Below are positions 8,553 through 16,929 of a stretch of 38,616 bases of DNA, one piece after another; within the stretch, counting starts at the first letter, position 1, and each line of letters begins with the position of its first letter. The notes below the pieces were generated by a model. That model worked only from the letters and a program-made list of their open reading frames with translations, made no database searches and was not told the DNA's origin. The position numbers and the translations under genes were made by a program. The stretch spans positions 1 to 38,616 of the forward strand of contig CAYRFQ010000074.1 in the NCBI GenBank assembly GCA_964423615.1, given 5' to 3'. The DNA comes from CAYRFQ01 sp964423615. GTDB lineage: Bacteria > Planctomycetota > Planctomycetia > Gemmatales > Gemmataceae.

Positions 8553-8589
8553 CTTTCCGGTTCGGTCGATGTCACCGAGAGTCGGAAAG
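8553..8589 (+). terminator. Weak hairpin after the secreted protein gene
   Basis: Directly after the stop codon, CTTTCCG pairs with CGGAAAG, and an inner TTCGGT pairs with ACCGAG with one wobble. No T-run follows, so it may act in mRNA stability or Rho-assisted termination and not as a classical terminator. Confidence 0.3.
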
Positions 8590-8804
8590 AGCTAACGCGA
8601 AGGAGTCGGCATTGTTCAGGAATCCAACGGAAACTTGCCGCGATTCCGATTACAATGTCACCTCCTCCGCATCCCCCGAATGGGCCATCGAGATGCGAAA
8701 GACAGTTCCTCGCCTCCCGATCGAGTCAAGGTACAACCAACCTCGACCACCAACTCGGTAAGGCTCGACTCCCCGATCGAGTCGTTGCAATCTGGCAATC
8801 AGGG

Positions 8805-9947
8805 TCACTCCAGATCGTATTGCAGCAGTTGGCACGATATTTTTCCGTTGTACAACGCAATCCGCTCGGAGGGAGTCAGACCGATTTGCCGTGCCAGGTT
8901 GTTGTTCGCCGTAAAGATCACGGCACGCCATCCTTGAAAACGTTCCTTCAACACAGTCCCTAGTAACCGATACAGTCCACGGAGTTGTTTTTCGTCACCA
9001 ATCCGTTCGCCGTAAGGTGGATTGCATATCAAAAGTCCGGGCGTATCAATCGGTGGTTCGAAATCGGCCAGTTCCCTTTTCTGGAAGGTCAAAGCGTGGC
9101 CGCACCCGGCGGCCTTCGCGTTCGAACGAGCCAGCGAAAGAACGTCCTTGCGGTTGTCAGTCCCAAGAATCGTCGATCCCAGACCTCCTTCGATGCCATC
9201 CCGCGCTTCATCGCGGATGGCGTTCCACAATCCTCGGTCGAAATCGAGCCATCCTTGAAACCCAAAGCGTTTTCGCGTGAGGCCCGGCGGTCGATTGAGA
9301 GCGAGCCAAGCCCCCTCGATCAAAAACGTCCCCGACCCACAAAGCGGATCCACCAATGGCGATTCTCGATCCCATCCAGAAAGCATCAACAAACCTGCCG
9401 CGAGAGCCTCGTTGAGCGCGGCCTTGTGAAGCACCGTTCGATACCCACGTTTGTGCAACGACATCCCCGAGCTATCCAAACTCAAAACGGCTTGGTTCCG
9501 ATAGACGTGGAGATTCAGCCCAACCATCGGTTCGTTCACGTCCACGCTCGGACGACTACCTTGTCTCTCAACAAACCAATCGCAGATCGCGTCTTTCGTT
9601 TTAAGTGCCGCATATTTGGAATGCGTCAGTGCCGAATCCCGAACGTTGCAATCAACAGCCAACGTATGGTCGGGCGTCATGTACTCAGCCCAATCGATTG
9701 TTTGAACGGCTTCATAGAGTTCTTCTGGAGAAGTGACTGTCGCCTCAAAAATTCGTCGCAGCACACGGACCGCCGTGCGAAGCCAGAGGTTCGCTTTGTA
9801 GATCGTACCCAGATCGCCCGAAAACGAACTCCCCCCGCGACCCTCAGAAACATCACTCGCACCAATCGCAATTAACTCATCCGCGAGAACAGATTCGAGA
9901 CCACGGGCACAAGTGGCAAAACATCGAAATGGCGAAGCAGTTTCCAT
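8805..9947 (-). CDS. rlmL: THUMP-domain 23S rRNA guanine-N2 methyltransferase, RlmL-like
   Basis: A 380-residue RNA methyltransferase matching the N-terminal (RlmL) half of E. coli RlmKL and the stand-alone YpsC type of Firmicutes. It likely makes N2-methylguanosine in 23S rRNA using S-adenosylmethionine. Order of parts: an N-terminal ferredoxin-like piece starting FRCFATCARGLESVLADEL (7-25), a THUMP domain (about 55-160) ending near VLSLDSSGMSLHKRGYR (154-170), and a Rossmann catalytic domain with DPLCGSGTFLIEGAW (200-214) and the catalytic NPPYGERIG (309-317), the N-P-P-Y signature of N-directed base methylation. The ATG at 9947 gives the full domain. There is no RlmK-like second domain, so the protein is of the single-activity type. 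The exact target base cannot be proven from sequence. Confidence 0.85.
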   Translation of the reverse strand: METASPFRCFATCARGLESVLADELIAIGASDVSEGRGGSSFSGDLGTIYKANLWLRTAVRVLRRIFEATVTSPEELYEAVQTIDWAEYMTPDHTLAVDCNVRDSALTHSKYAALKTKDAICDWFVERQGSRPSVDVNEPMVGLNLHVYRNQAVLSLDSSGMSLHKRGYRTVLHKAALNEALAAGLLMLSGWDRESPLVDPLCGSGTFLIEGAWLALNRPPGLTRKRFGFQGWLDFDRGLWNAIRDEARDGIEGGLGSTILGTDNRKDVLSLARSNAKAAGCGHALTFQKRELADFEPPIDTPGLLICNPPYGERIGDEKQLRGLYRLLGTVLKERFQGWRAVIFTANNNLARQIGLTPSERIALYNGKISCQLLQYDLE

Positions 9948-10443
9948 CAGATTGTGCGGCTCCGGGAAAACATATCAATACCACGCTAGTCGGGAAGCCA
10001 GTCCAACGCGAGTCGACCAGCAAAGGCCAAGTTCTTCAAAACAGGGAGCCTGCCAAATCGCGAAGCCATGGACTCTGACCAAATGACATACTTGACCCGG
10101 TCCGTTCAACTCTCCTGCCGATTCCCACAATGATATTCTCCAACGATCCTTCCAAAAAGCCATAACTGTTTCGAGCCGTGCAAAATCAGCCATTCCCACC
10201 CCCGGCGATCAAACTTCACATGCCAAATCGAACAACGTCCAGATTCGATGACATCGGCGAGGCCATCGTCGAGATGGACTCCATCGCAATTCCTTCAATT
10301 CGCCTTGTGTCGTTCGACCCGTTCTCTTATCCTCCCTTTGCTGTGTTTTTGACTCGGTAGTTGATGAATCATTTCACTGTCCAGGAAGGATTCACAACGC
10401 CCAACAACTCGCTTGAGTTTGTCTCCTCGAACGAAGGTGTGAA
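9948..10443. other. Intergenic region before the acyl carrier protein cluster
   Basis: About 500 bp between divergent genes. A minus-strand frame of 72 codons (9975-10193, starting MADFARLETVMAFWKDRW) has protein-like composition, but no ribosome binding site is convincing and no family is recognised; I would give it about one chance in five of being a gene. No hairpin or RNA gene was seen. Confidence 0.4.
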
Positions 10444-10713
10444 ATGATGGATCGTTCAGCCCTTCTCCTGACCCTCAAAGAAATTCTGGAAGACGACCGT
10501 GGCGAACCCGTCGAGGGTTTGGACGAAATGGCCTCGCTGCGGGAAGGTCTCGGTCTCGATTCGGTCGACATGCTAACAATGGTCATGCAAATCCAAGATC
10601 GATTTCGCGTCGTCCTCGAAGCCGACGAACTCGAGCGAGTGGTGACAGTTAAAGATTTCCTGGACATGCTCCAGGTAAAAATTGCCAACGCCCCATCTTC
10701 CCGAGCTGCATGA
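10444..10713 (+). CDS. Acyl carrier protein
   Basis: An 89-residue acyl carrier protein that carries acyl chains on a phosphopantetheine arm in the cytoplasm. The attachment serine sits in LGLDSVDMLTMVMQIQDRF (about 37-55), the D-S-V-D form of the classic D-S-L motif, and the helix II pattern and acidic surface fit the family. An AAGG stands 6-9 nt before the two adjacent ATG codons (10444 and 10447), so either may be used. It is followed after 28 nt by a ketosynthase-like gene and then a true ketosynthase, so it probably serves this cluster and not general fatty acid synthesis. The product is unknown. Confidence 0.88.
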   Translation: MMDRSALLLTLKEILEDDRGEPVEGLDEMASLREGLGLDSVDMLTMVMQIQDRFRVVLEADELERVVTVKDFLDMLQVKIANAPSSRAA

Positions 10714-10741
10714 CTTCATTTGGTTCACCAAGGTTTGCAAT

Positions 10742-11578
10742 ATGCCCCAACTCCCGTGCAGAGAAGTTCCGCAAGCCCCCAGCCTGGTCCAATGCTCGCT
10801 GTTGGCCCACGCCGTGGCTCGTGTTCCCCTGGCGGACATCGTCAAGACGCGCCGAGAGATGACGTTGTTCGGTGAACCGCCATTCGCGAAGTCATTCTTG
10901 AAACCTTCGGACGAACAAACCGTCGTCGCCGTCCAGGCCGTCTTGAAAGCCATCGAAGATTCTGGACTCGGAGAAGTTCCCTTCGGCGAGTGGGGTGTCG
11001 TGGCGGCTTCGCAGTACTTCGCTCGTCGCAACGCGAGGCACGCGATCGAACAATTTCGGATCGGTGGAATTTGGAAAGTGTCGCCGTTGTTTGTGCCTCA
11101 CTACTCGCTGCACGCGATTTCCGGAACGATTAGCCAAGCGTTAAAAATTCATGGTCCGAACGTTGGCGTCGGTGGCAAACAAGACGCCTTCGCCGAAGGG
11201 TTGTTGACGAGTCTAACGATGCTTGAGATGCACGACGTCCCAGGCGTGTGGACCGTAATTACCAGGTGTGAGCCAGACCGGATTTCTTTCGAAGACCCAT
11301 CCAGTTCCCAAGATGTCGTTTGCCACGCCGTAGCATTAGCCCTGGTCAAGGAACCAACGGATACGCTTCCGAGTTTGCAGCTGACTCCACATCAGTCCAC
11401 AGAGGTTTGGACGACGGCCTGCCGGAGCCGAACCGACCAGCAAGCCACTACCAACCCACCCACCCAAGAATCGGATTTCTTCGAGTTCATTCAATTCCTC
11501 GAACAACCCGACCCAGGGACCGTCTGGGGTCATACGCTCTCGTGTGGCAGTCGTCTTCAGATCGTCCCTGCAGCATAA
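10742..11578 (+). CDS. Ketosynthase-like protein lacking the catalytic cysteine
   Basis: A 278-residue protein resembling a shortened beta-ketoacyl synthase N-terminal half. The stretch SPLFVPHYSLHAISGTISQALKIHGPN (about 114-140) matches the segment just before the nucleophile elbow in ketosynthases (compare the N-x-x-A-G-x-I-A-x-x-x-G-x-x-G-P-N pattern). Where an active enzyme has a T/S-A-C-A/S motif, this protein has GVGGKQDAFAEG (142-153), without Cys. The C-terminal His and Lys boxes of the thiolase fold are not seen. It is therefore probably inactive and may act like a chain length factor or scaffold for the ketosynthase next to it. ATG 10742 is chosen over an in-frame ATG at 10682 because AAGG lies 8 nt upstream and the earlier start lies inside the acyl carrier protein gene. 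Confidence 0.72.
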   Translation: MPQLPCREVPQAPSLVQCSLLAHAVARVPLADIVKTRREMTLFGEPPFAKSFLKPSDEQTVVAVQAVLKAIEDSGLGEVPFGEWGVVAASQYFARRNARHAIEQFRIGGIWKVSPLFVPHYSLHAISGTISQALKIHGPNVGVGGKQDAFAEGLLTSLTMLEMHDVPGVWTVITRCEPDRISFEDPSSSQDVVCHAVALALVKEPTDTLPSLQLTPHQSTEVWTTACRSRTDQQATTNPPTQESDFFEFIQFLEQPDPGTVWGHTLSCGSRLQIVPAA

Positions 11579-11633
11579 AACCACCAGCAACGTAAACCTT
11601 CGCGAAAAATGAGATCGGTGGGGAGACCTCAGA

Positions 11634-12854
11634 GTGAGAACCAACGAATCGATTTGGATTACGGGCGTGGGTACGGCCAACCCTCTCGGCAATGATTACC
11701 CGACTACCGGCAAAAACTTGCTCGACGGTAAAAATGGGATCGTACGGATCACAGACTTTACGTTGCCCGACCACCTCAGCAGCATCGCGGGACGAGTGGG
11801 ACAGATTCCCACACCGGACTGTTGTGAAGAAGAGGAATTTTCGAAATCCCCTCTCCTGAGAAAGCTAATGTTATGGTGTTGCTCCGAGGCCCTCGAACAT
11901 GCTGGATTGGACCCGAAGCTAGACAAGACTCGTATTGGAATTTCGTTGGGCCTTGGCGCCGAATGGTTATTCGCGTGGGAGCACGCCATTGTCGGGTTGG
12001 CTCACAAAGGCGAAACGCCCACCGACGAGACCGAATCCGTTCTCGAATTCCTCTGCCGCAAACTACACCTGAATGGACCTCGCGGAACGATCGCGGCGGC
12101 TTGCGCGAGCGCCAACTACGCCCTGGCCCAAGCTCGCGAGTGGATTCGCATGGGCTTGTGCGATGTCTGCCTGGCAGGCGGCGGAGATACATTCATCAGT
12201 GCCCTGGGCATGGCCTGCTTCGGGAACCTCAGGGCTCTATCTCGTCGGAACGACGATCCAGCCCGTGCTTCTCGACCTTTCGACATGGACCGTGACGGCT
12301 TCGTCATGGGGGAAGGCGGGGTCATGTTCATCGTCGAGTCGAAAACCCACGCCCACAGGCGAAAGGCCAAAGCCTTGGCCGAATTGGCTGGTTTTGGAGC
12401 CAGCAGCGATGCCTATCATATGGTCATTCCCAGTCCCAAACCAGAGCCTGCCGTCATCGCCATGCAGAGAGCCTTTCGCGACGCCAAGATTCCTCCTTCT
12501 GCGGTTGATTACATCAATGCCCACGCCACGAGCACTCCCGTCGGTGACCCTGCCGAATGTAAGGTCCTCAACATGGTTCTTGGCGAGACCGTTCAGACGA
12601 CCCCGATAAGCTCGACGAAAAGTATGACTGGCCATCTATTGAGTGGAGCCGCCGGAATGAACGCCTTGGCCTGTATAGTAGCACTGGAAAACCAGGCTGT
12701 TCCTCCCACCGTGAATCTCGAGAAACCTGATCCGGCGTGCAACTTGAGACACATTCCTCAGGAAGCTCAGCAACATTCAGTCCAGGTGGCTGTTTCGAAT
12801 TCGCTTGGATTTGGTGGCTCGAACACGACTGTGGTGTTCCGCAAAGCTGCATGA
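11634..12854 (+). CDS. Beta-ketoacyl-ACP synthase, FabF-like (KAS II type)
   Basis: A 406-residue condensing enzyme that joins an acyl thioester with malonyl-ACP. The thiolase fold and complete active site are visible: nucleophile Cys157 in TIAAACASANYALA, His297 in INAHATSTPVGD, Lys329 and His334 in SSTKSMTGHLLSGAAG, and the glycine-rich end SNSLGFGGSNTTVVF (388-402). Length and motifs match the FabF/KAS II group. The start is a GTG at 11634 with GGGAG 8 nt upstream. The gene follows the acyl carrier protein and the cysteine-less homologue, so the three may make up a minimal KS/KS-like/ACP set, as in type II polyketide or special lipid systems. No reductase, dehydratase or cyclase is adjacent. 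A second copy of housekeeping fabF is the other possibility. Confidence 0.88.
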   Translation: MRTNESIWITGVGTANPLGNDYPTTGKNLLDGKNGIVRITDFTLPDHLSSIAGRVGQIPTPDCCEEEEFSKSPLLRKLMLWCCSEALEHAGLDPKLDKTRIGISLGLGAEWLFAWEHAIVGLAHKGETPTDETESVLEFLCRKLHLNGPRGTIAAACASANYALAQAREWIRMGLCDVCLAGGGDTFISALGMACFGNLRALSRRNDDPARASRPFDMDRDGFVMGEGGVMFIVESKTHAHRRKAKALAELAGFGASSDAYHMVIPSPKPEPAVIAMQRAFRDAKIPPSAVDYINAHATSTPVGDPAECKVLNMVLGETVQTTPISSTKSMTGHLLSGAAGMNALACIVALENQAVPPTVNLEKPDPACNLRHIPQEAQQHSVQVAVSNSLGFGGSNTTVVFRKAA

Positions 12855-12884
12855 CTCCGACTTGAATTCTCGAGCGATCAACAC

Positions 12885-12924
12885 AAAACGGGCCGCGATG
12901 GAAGCTTCCATCGCGGCCCGTTTT
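12885..12924. terminator. Perfect 40-bp palindrome, bidirectional terminator
   Basis: Twenty bases (12885-12904) are followed at once by their exact reverse complement (12905-12924), with GGGCCGCGATGG in the arm, AAAA at one end and TTTT at the other. It lies between the convergent ketosynthase gene (ends 12854) and the secreted protein gene (ends 12962), so it can terminate both. Exact arms with no loop are unusual. Confidence 0.85.
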
Positions 12925-12961
12925 GTATTTTCCTATTTCTTCAAACTGCCCACGAAGCCCC

Positions 12962-14128
12962 TTACTGTTGGGATGAAGACTTCGCACTCATGTCAAGCAT
13001 CTGCAAATCAACCGTTGCAAGCCCATTATACATGGCCTGGTAAGCACCGATGTCTCCGTCAGTCGCGGCAGCAAACTGTAGCCCGTTCTTGGACATATAG
13101 CGGACCACATCGCCGACCTTGCCTCCGTCTTTGAATTGCGTTTGAAAGGCCGCAATCTGTTTGCCGAGACCTTCAGTGCGAGAAGCCCGGATGGCCGACC
13201 GGAAACTCCGGATGAAAGTTCTCACTCGTGAGTAGTCGGCTCCACCAAGGATCTTCCCTTCCAAAAACGTCTGAGCCTCTTTCTGAAACTCTTGTTCCAT
13301 GGCATCGATGTCTTTCAACAGATTGTCGCGGATCGTTTTCATGCTGGACGCTGGCTCACCCTTGAGAATCTTCGTGTAGAGAGCCTCGGCTTGATAGTCG
13401 ATGTTTTTCCGCTGGTCGGCGGTTGTCACTGACACGAGACCGTCGGGCCAATTCACTTTCCCGTCGTTTCGGAGTAAAGCCAAGCTCCCGTTCGCCCCAG
13501 TCGTGACGTTGAGTCGAGTGAGGATGTCCCCGGAAAGGGCTACATCTTGAGGGACTGCGTTTGTATGAATCTTTTTGGCGTTGGCCTTGAGCAGTTCATT
13601 GAGCGCTGCACCGTTCCGAATCTCTCCGAGGGTCGCCAATTTCCGAATCGCTCGGAGGCGTTCCTCAGCTTGCTTGAGTCGAATATCCACCTTCGTCACG
13701 CCATTGTCGAGAAGCCATTTCCTGAGTTGTTCTTTTTCCTTGCGTGTCACATACCGCGCTCGGGTATTCAGTTCGCGGTAATAACGTTGGTACTCGTTAT
13801 TCAATCGGACTTCGCTACCGGCTCGGAGAATTTCGGCTGTCCCAAAGTAAACACTCCCGATTGGGCTCGACCACGGGCCGCCCCACCAACCTGGACCAAC
13901 TGGAAAGCCACCGTATCCAGTGAATCCGCCATTTCCTCCGCGGACACCCTGTGAAATCGTCGGAGTGCCCGTTCCAGGGACCGCACCAGGCGCTCCAAAA
14001 GGATTCGGAATCCCTTGAAGTCCGCCCCCTGGGGCCGTGACCTGGGCTTGTGATTCGGAAACAAGGATCCCAACGGTGAGAAGCGTGGCCAAGGCCATCG
14101 AGCCTCGCCAAAGGCGTTTGGCAACCAT
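12962..14128 (-). CDS. Secreted protein of unknown function with helical C-terminus
   Basis: A 388-residue protein with a signal peptide (RLWRGSMALATLLTVGILVS at residues 5-24, then ESQAQ with a probable cleavage after AQA). Residues 30-95 are rich in Gly and Pro (GGGLQGIPNPFGAPGAVPGT), probably an unstructured linker. The rest is mostly charged and helical (VTRKEKEQLRKWLLDNGVTK, KQAEERLRAIRKLATLGEIR), with no catalytic motif that I recognise. ATG 14128 is chosen because AGGA stands 8 nt upstream and the signal peptide begins here; an in-frame start at 14200 would place 24 unlikely residues before it. A perfect 16-bp inverted repeat lies about 56 bp upstream. It belongs to no family I know. 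Confidence 0.72.
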   Translation of the reverse strand: MVAKRLWRGSMALATLLTVGILVSESQAQVTAPGGGLQGIPNPFGAPGAVPGTGTPTISQGVRGGNGGFTGYGGFPVGPGWWGGPWSSPIGSVYFGTAEILRAGSEVRLNNEYQRYYRELNTRARYVTRKEKEQLRKWLLDNGVTKVDIRLKQAEERLRAIRKLATLGEIRNGAALNELLKANAKKIHTNAVPQDVALSGDILTRLNVTTGANGSLALLRNDGKVNWPDGLVSVTTADQRKNIDYQAEALYTKILKGEPASSMKTIRDNLLKDIDAMEQEFQKEAQTFLEGKILGGADYSRVRTFIRSFRSAIRASRTEGLGKQIAAFQTQFKDGGKVGDVVRYMSKNGLQFAAATDGDIGAYQAMYNGLATVDLQMLDMSAKSSSQQ

Positions 14129-14183
14129 GGTGAGTGTCCTGTGATTAAGAAAGATCGTCAGATAGCACGGGCTTCGATGAAAA

Positions 14184-14199
14184 TGACTACGAGTAGTCA
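14184..14199. promoter_or_regulatory. TGACTAC-GA-GTAGTCA palindrome, possible operator
   Basis: An exact inverted repeat with 7-bp arms around GA, 56 bp upstream of the start of the secreted helical protein (minus strand). Position and symmetry suit a dimeric regulator. No family consensus is recognised. Confidence 0.3.
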
Positions 14200-14369
14200 C
14201 GACCTCGAAGGCTGATTTTGACAGAATTGCAGGCCATCATGTGTTTCTGGGGTAACAACCCAATTCAGATGTGGCGGTCCCTCATTTCATTGCCCACAAT
14301 TATCTACCTTATTCTACGCGGATAAGTCCGAATTGCACAATCTTTTGGTGATATTTCTCCCGAGCAAGA

Positions 14370-16052
14370 TCAATCGTGGTGTTGGGATGTGTTGCGTTTT
14401 TGTCGATAATACCGCAGCCCAGGTACGAAAAAACCAATCGCCGAAATGATCCCAAAGAGCAGTGGGGCGAAATCTTTCACAGGTGGCTGAGACATCGGCG
14501 CCGCTGCCAAGAAACACAACGTCGCGGCAATGTAAAACCAACCCGTCAGCGTTCCCGCTTTGAATAAAAAGATCATTCCCGTCATGATCGCTAACACAGG
14601 CGTCAGTTCGAGAACCGGCGACTTCAGGAGGACTTCCACGACGAACGTTCCAATGGAGGCTATCACTCCAGCGGCCCAAGCGTGGGCCACCTGCCTTTCG
14701 ACGAACGAAACGGGCCCCGAAAGTCGACGAATGTACCAAAAAGTCATTCCCCAAACGACGAGCCCAACACTCCAGAGCAGGAGGTAAGGCATATGGTCTT
14801 CCTCCGAATTTAACCCTGACCAATACATGATGTTCGTGACCAGACATAGCAAAAAGATGAGACCCGCATGCCACATCCAGAGAATCCCCCAGTTTTCCAT
14901 GATGGGGGCATGGTGTGTTTCCCGGAAGAGACGGCCCACAAAGTAAACGAGACTGCTCGATCGGGCCATCACCGGCTCCGACTGCCGATACCTTTGCAAA
15001 TCGGCGGCTAGCTCTTCGGCCGACTTGTAACGGTGCTCCGGACGTTTCTCCAAACACTTCAAACAAATCAATTCCAGGTCGGGATCGAGCTTGGAATTCA
15101 ACAGCCGCGGACGGATCGGTTCTTCACTTTGGACCTGTAGCAACACGTCCAAGACGTTGGCCCCCTGGAAAGGCGGCCTCCCGGTGAGCATTTCGTACAG
15201 GATCGCACCAAGGCTGTAAACGTCCGAAGCCGCCGTGATCCGCACTTGAGAAGAATCGGACGTTTGTTCGGGCGACATGTAACTCGGAGTCCCAACGATG
15301 TTGCCGGTGTTCGTCAGACTGGCTCCTCCCTCAACACGCTTGGCAAGCCCGAAGTCGGTCACCAAAGGCGAGTTATCCGTACCGATCAGAACGTTACTGG
15401 GCTTCAAATCACGATGCAAAAGACCTTGCTCGTGGGCATGATGGACGGCCAATGCTATGTCGATCATGTACTTCGCTGCACGTTTAGAAGCAATCGGAGC
15501 CTTGTTCACAAGGTCAGCAAGGGTCACACCTTCGACGTACTGCATCGAGAAGTACGCCTGCCCTTCGTGCTCTCCGACGTCGTAAACCCGAACGATGTTT
15601 GGATGAGAAAGACCAGCTGCGGCCTGGGCCTCCACCCGGAATCGTTCCAGGTCTTCGTCCGATGCGTGTTCTCGACGAAGGATCATTTTCAACGCGACGT
15701 TCCGACGGAGCCGTTCGTCCCAGGCTTTGTACACCACACCCATGCCCCCGCGACCGATCTCCTCCCGTAACTCGTACGTGGCGAATTGTCGCGGCAACGT
15801 TCCGACAGGCCACGCCCGAGCCGCAGCCAGACTGAGTTGAGGCGTTTTCTCGATCGAGGCGTTCGCAAAATCCTCAGCAAGCAACGCAATGTTGGCGAGT
15901 TGATGTAATTCGGGCCCGAGATCTGGGTGTTCTTCGATCAGCGCTTGGATGTCGGGAGGTTCACCTAGTTGCCGTTGCTCGGTGATCTGTACCAACAACT
16001 CAGCGAGGCGTTCATCACGGGTTTCGTCTTGATTGGAGACTGCTTTGGTCAT
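14370..16052 (-). CDS. Membrane serine/threonine protein kinase (Hanks type)
   Basis: A 560-residue kinase. An N-terminal acidic helical region (1-90) precedes the catalytic domain (about 93-360), which keeps all key residues: Gly loop IGRGGMGVVYKA (99-110), Lys122 in VALKMI, catalytic loop LLHRDLKPSNVLI (211-223), DFGLAK (233-238) and activation segment GTPSYMSPEQ (254-263). The C-terminal 180 residues contain about six hydrophobic stretches (390-410, 421-440, 456-476, 484-500, 505-520, 528-546), so the kinase is anchored in the inner membrane by a polytopic domain of unknown role. The ECF sigma factor gene lies 121 nt upstream on the same strand, the pairing described for planctomycete ECF families linked to Ser/Thr kinases. 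The kinase could relay an envelope signal to that sigma factor; this is inference. Confidence 0.9.
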   Translation of the reverse strand: MTKAVSNQDETRDERLAELLVQITEQRQLGEPPDIQALIEEHPDLGPELHQLANIALLAEDFANASIEKTPQLSLAAARAWPVGTLPRQFATYELREEIGRGGMGVVYKAWDERLRRNVALKMILRREHASDEDLERFRVEAQAAAGLSHPNIVRVYDVGEHEGQAYFSMQYVEGVTLADLVNKAPIASKRAAKYMIDIALAVHHAHEQGLLHRDLKPSNVLIGTDNSPLVTDFGLAKRVEGGASLTNTGNIVGTPSYMSPEQTSDSSQVRITAASDVYSLGAILYEMLTGRPPFQGANVLDVLLQVQSEEPIRPRLLNSKLDPDLELICLKCLEKRPEHRYKSAEELAADLQRYRQSEPVMARSSSLVYFVGRLFRETHHAPIMENWGILWMWHAGLIFLLCLVTNIMYWSGLNSEEDHMPYLLLWSVGLVVWGMTFWYIRRLSGPVSFVERQVAHAWAAGVIASIGTFVVEVLLKSPVLELTPVLAIMTGMIFLFKAGTLTGWFYIAATLCFLAAAPMSQPPVKDFAPLLFGIISAIGFFVPGLRYYRQKRNTSQHHD

Positions 16053-16173
16053 GGCGGTGGGATACGGAATTTCGGCTCACGAGTCACCGGCGAGGCGGTC
16101 CAACTTGAGCCATGGGATCGTCTTACACTGACACAATCTGCTCAGACAAAGCCACTTAGACCGACTCCAAGGT

Positions 16174-16821
16174 CTAGTCTACGATTTCGTCCTTGTCGCT
16201 CTCGGCGCCGGGGTTGAGCTGTTCTCGCAATCGACGAACGGCCCGGAGGTAGCGCATCGAAGCAGCGGCTTCAGTAAGTCCGAGGGCCAAAGCCACTTCC
16301 TGGTTGGCCATTTGCTCGAAATGGCGCATCAATATTATTTCGCGGTCAGCCTCCTCAAGGTTCACGATCGCCAGCTGAATACGACGCTGCATTTCGTGTT
16401 CGATGGCAGCCGAAGCTGGCGTCTTTTCGTGGTCCATGAACTGGGCCGCAAGTTCGGCCGACGAGTGTCCCGCCAAAGCCGCTGGCACCATCGGTTGTTC
16501 CCGGTCGACACCACGTCTTTGGGCAAGTCGATGACGTCGGTGGGCGTCGATGATGTGGTCCTTGGCAATGTGACGCAACCAGAGCGGGAAAGGCATCGCA
16601 GGGTTTTTGAGATAGTCGTCGAGCCGACGGCTGGCTTCGAGCATCACTTCCTGGACGACGTCGCTTGCATCCAAACGAGCAGCGATTGCTGGGTCGAGAC
16701 GCAATGATATCATTCGTCGCAGCGGCTCTCGGTGTTGCCGCAACAGATCATCACGCGCACCATTATCACCATCACGGACCTTGTCCAGCATTTCTTTCGT
16801 TTGGAAGGTGTCGGACCACAT
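16174..16821 (-). CDS. ECF-type sigma factor
   Basis: A 215-residue extracytoplasmic-function sigma factor. Region 2 includes LDASDVVQEVMLEASRRLDDY and the following FPLWLRHIAKDHIIDAHRRH (about 50-97), and region 4 includes LEEADREIILMRHFEQMANQEVALALGLTEAAASMRYLRA (about 154-193), a clear sigma-4 helix-turn-helix. A linker of about 45 residues joins them. No anti-sigma gene is adjacent; the next gene is a membrane Ser/Thr kinase, so control by phosphorylation is plausible, as proposed for kinase-linked ECF groups in Planctomycetes. ATG 16821 is chosen; a TTG four codons earlier overlaps the purine-rich GGGAAG that could serve as ribosome binding site, though the spacing to the ATG is short. 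Confidence 0.9.
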   Translation of the reverse strand: MWSDTFQTKEMLDKVRDGDNGARDDLLRQHREPLRRMISLRLDPAIAARLDASDVVQEVMLEASRRLDDYLKNPAMPFPLWLRHIAKDHIIDAHRRHRLAQRRGVDREQPMVPAALAGHSSAELAAQFMDHEKTPASAAIEHEMQRRIQLAIVNLEEADREIILMRHFEQMANQEVALALGLTEAAASMRYLRAVRRLREQLNPGAESDKDEIVD

Positions 16822-16840
16822 ACGTCTTCCCAATTAAGGC

Positions 16841-16920
16841 GAAAGGTTAAAGGTGAAAAGTGAAACCGTCACGTCGCTTGACCACTGGATGAATCAGACC
16901 TTTCACCGTTTACCTTTTCC
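16841..16920. repeat. Imperfect long inverted repeat between ADH and ECF sigma genes
   Basis: GAAAGGTTAAAGGTGAAAAG (16841-16860) matches the reverse complement of 16900-16919 at 16 of 20 positions, with a spacer of about 40 bp. It lies in the gap downstream of the alcohol dehydrogenase and upstream of the ECF sigma factor. A transcript end or an mRNA structure is possible; no T-run makes it a clear terminator. Confidence 0.35.
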
Positions 16921-16929
16921 CCTTGGTTC

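Noticed and set aside
8985..9875. Plus-strand frame opposite the RlmL-like gene
   Set aside because: The minus strand has full methyltransferase motifs; the plus frame is an antisense shadow with Arg/Ser-rich composition.
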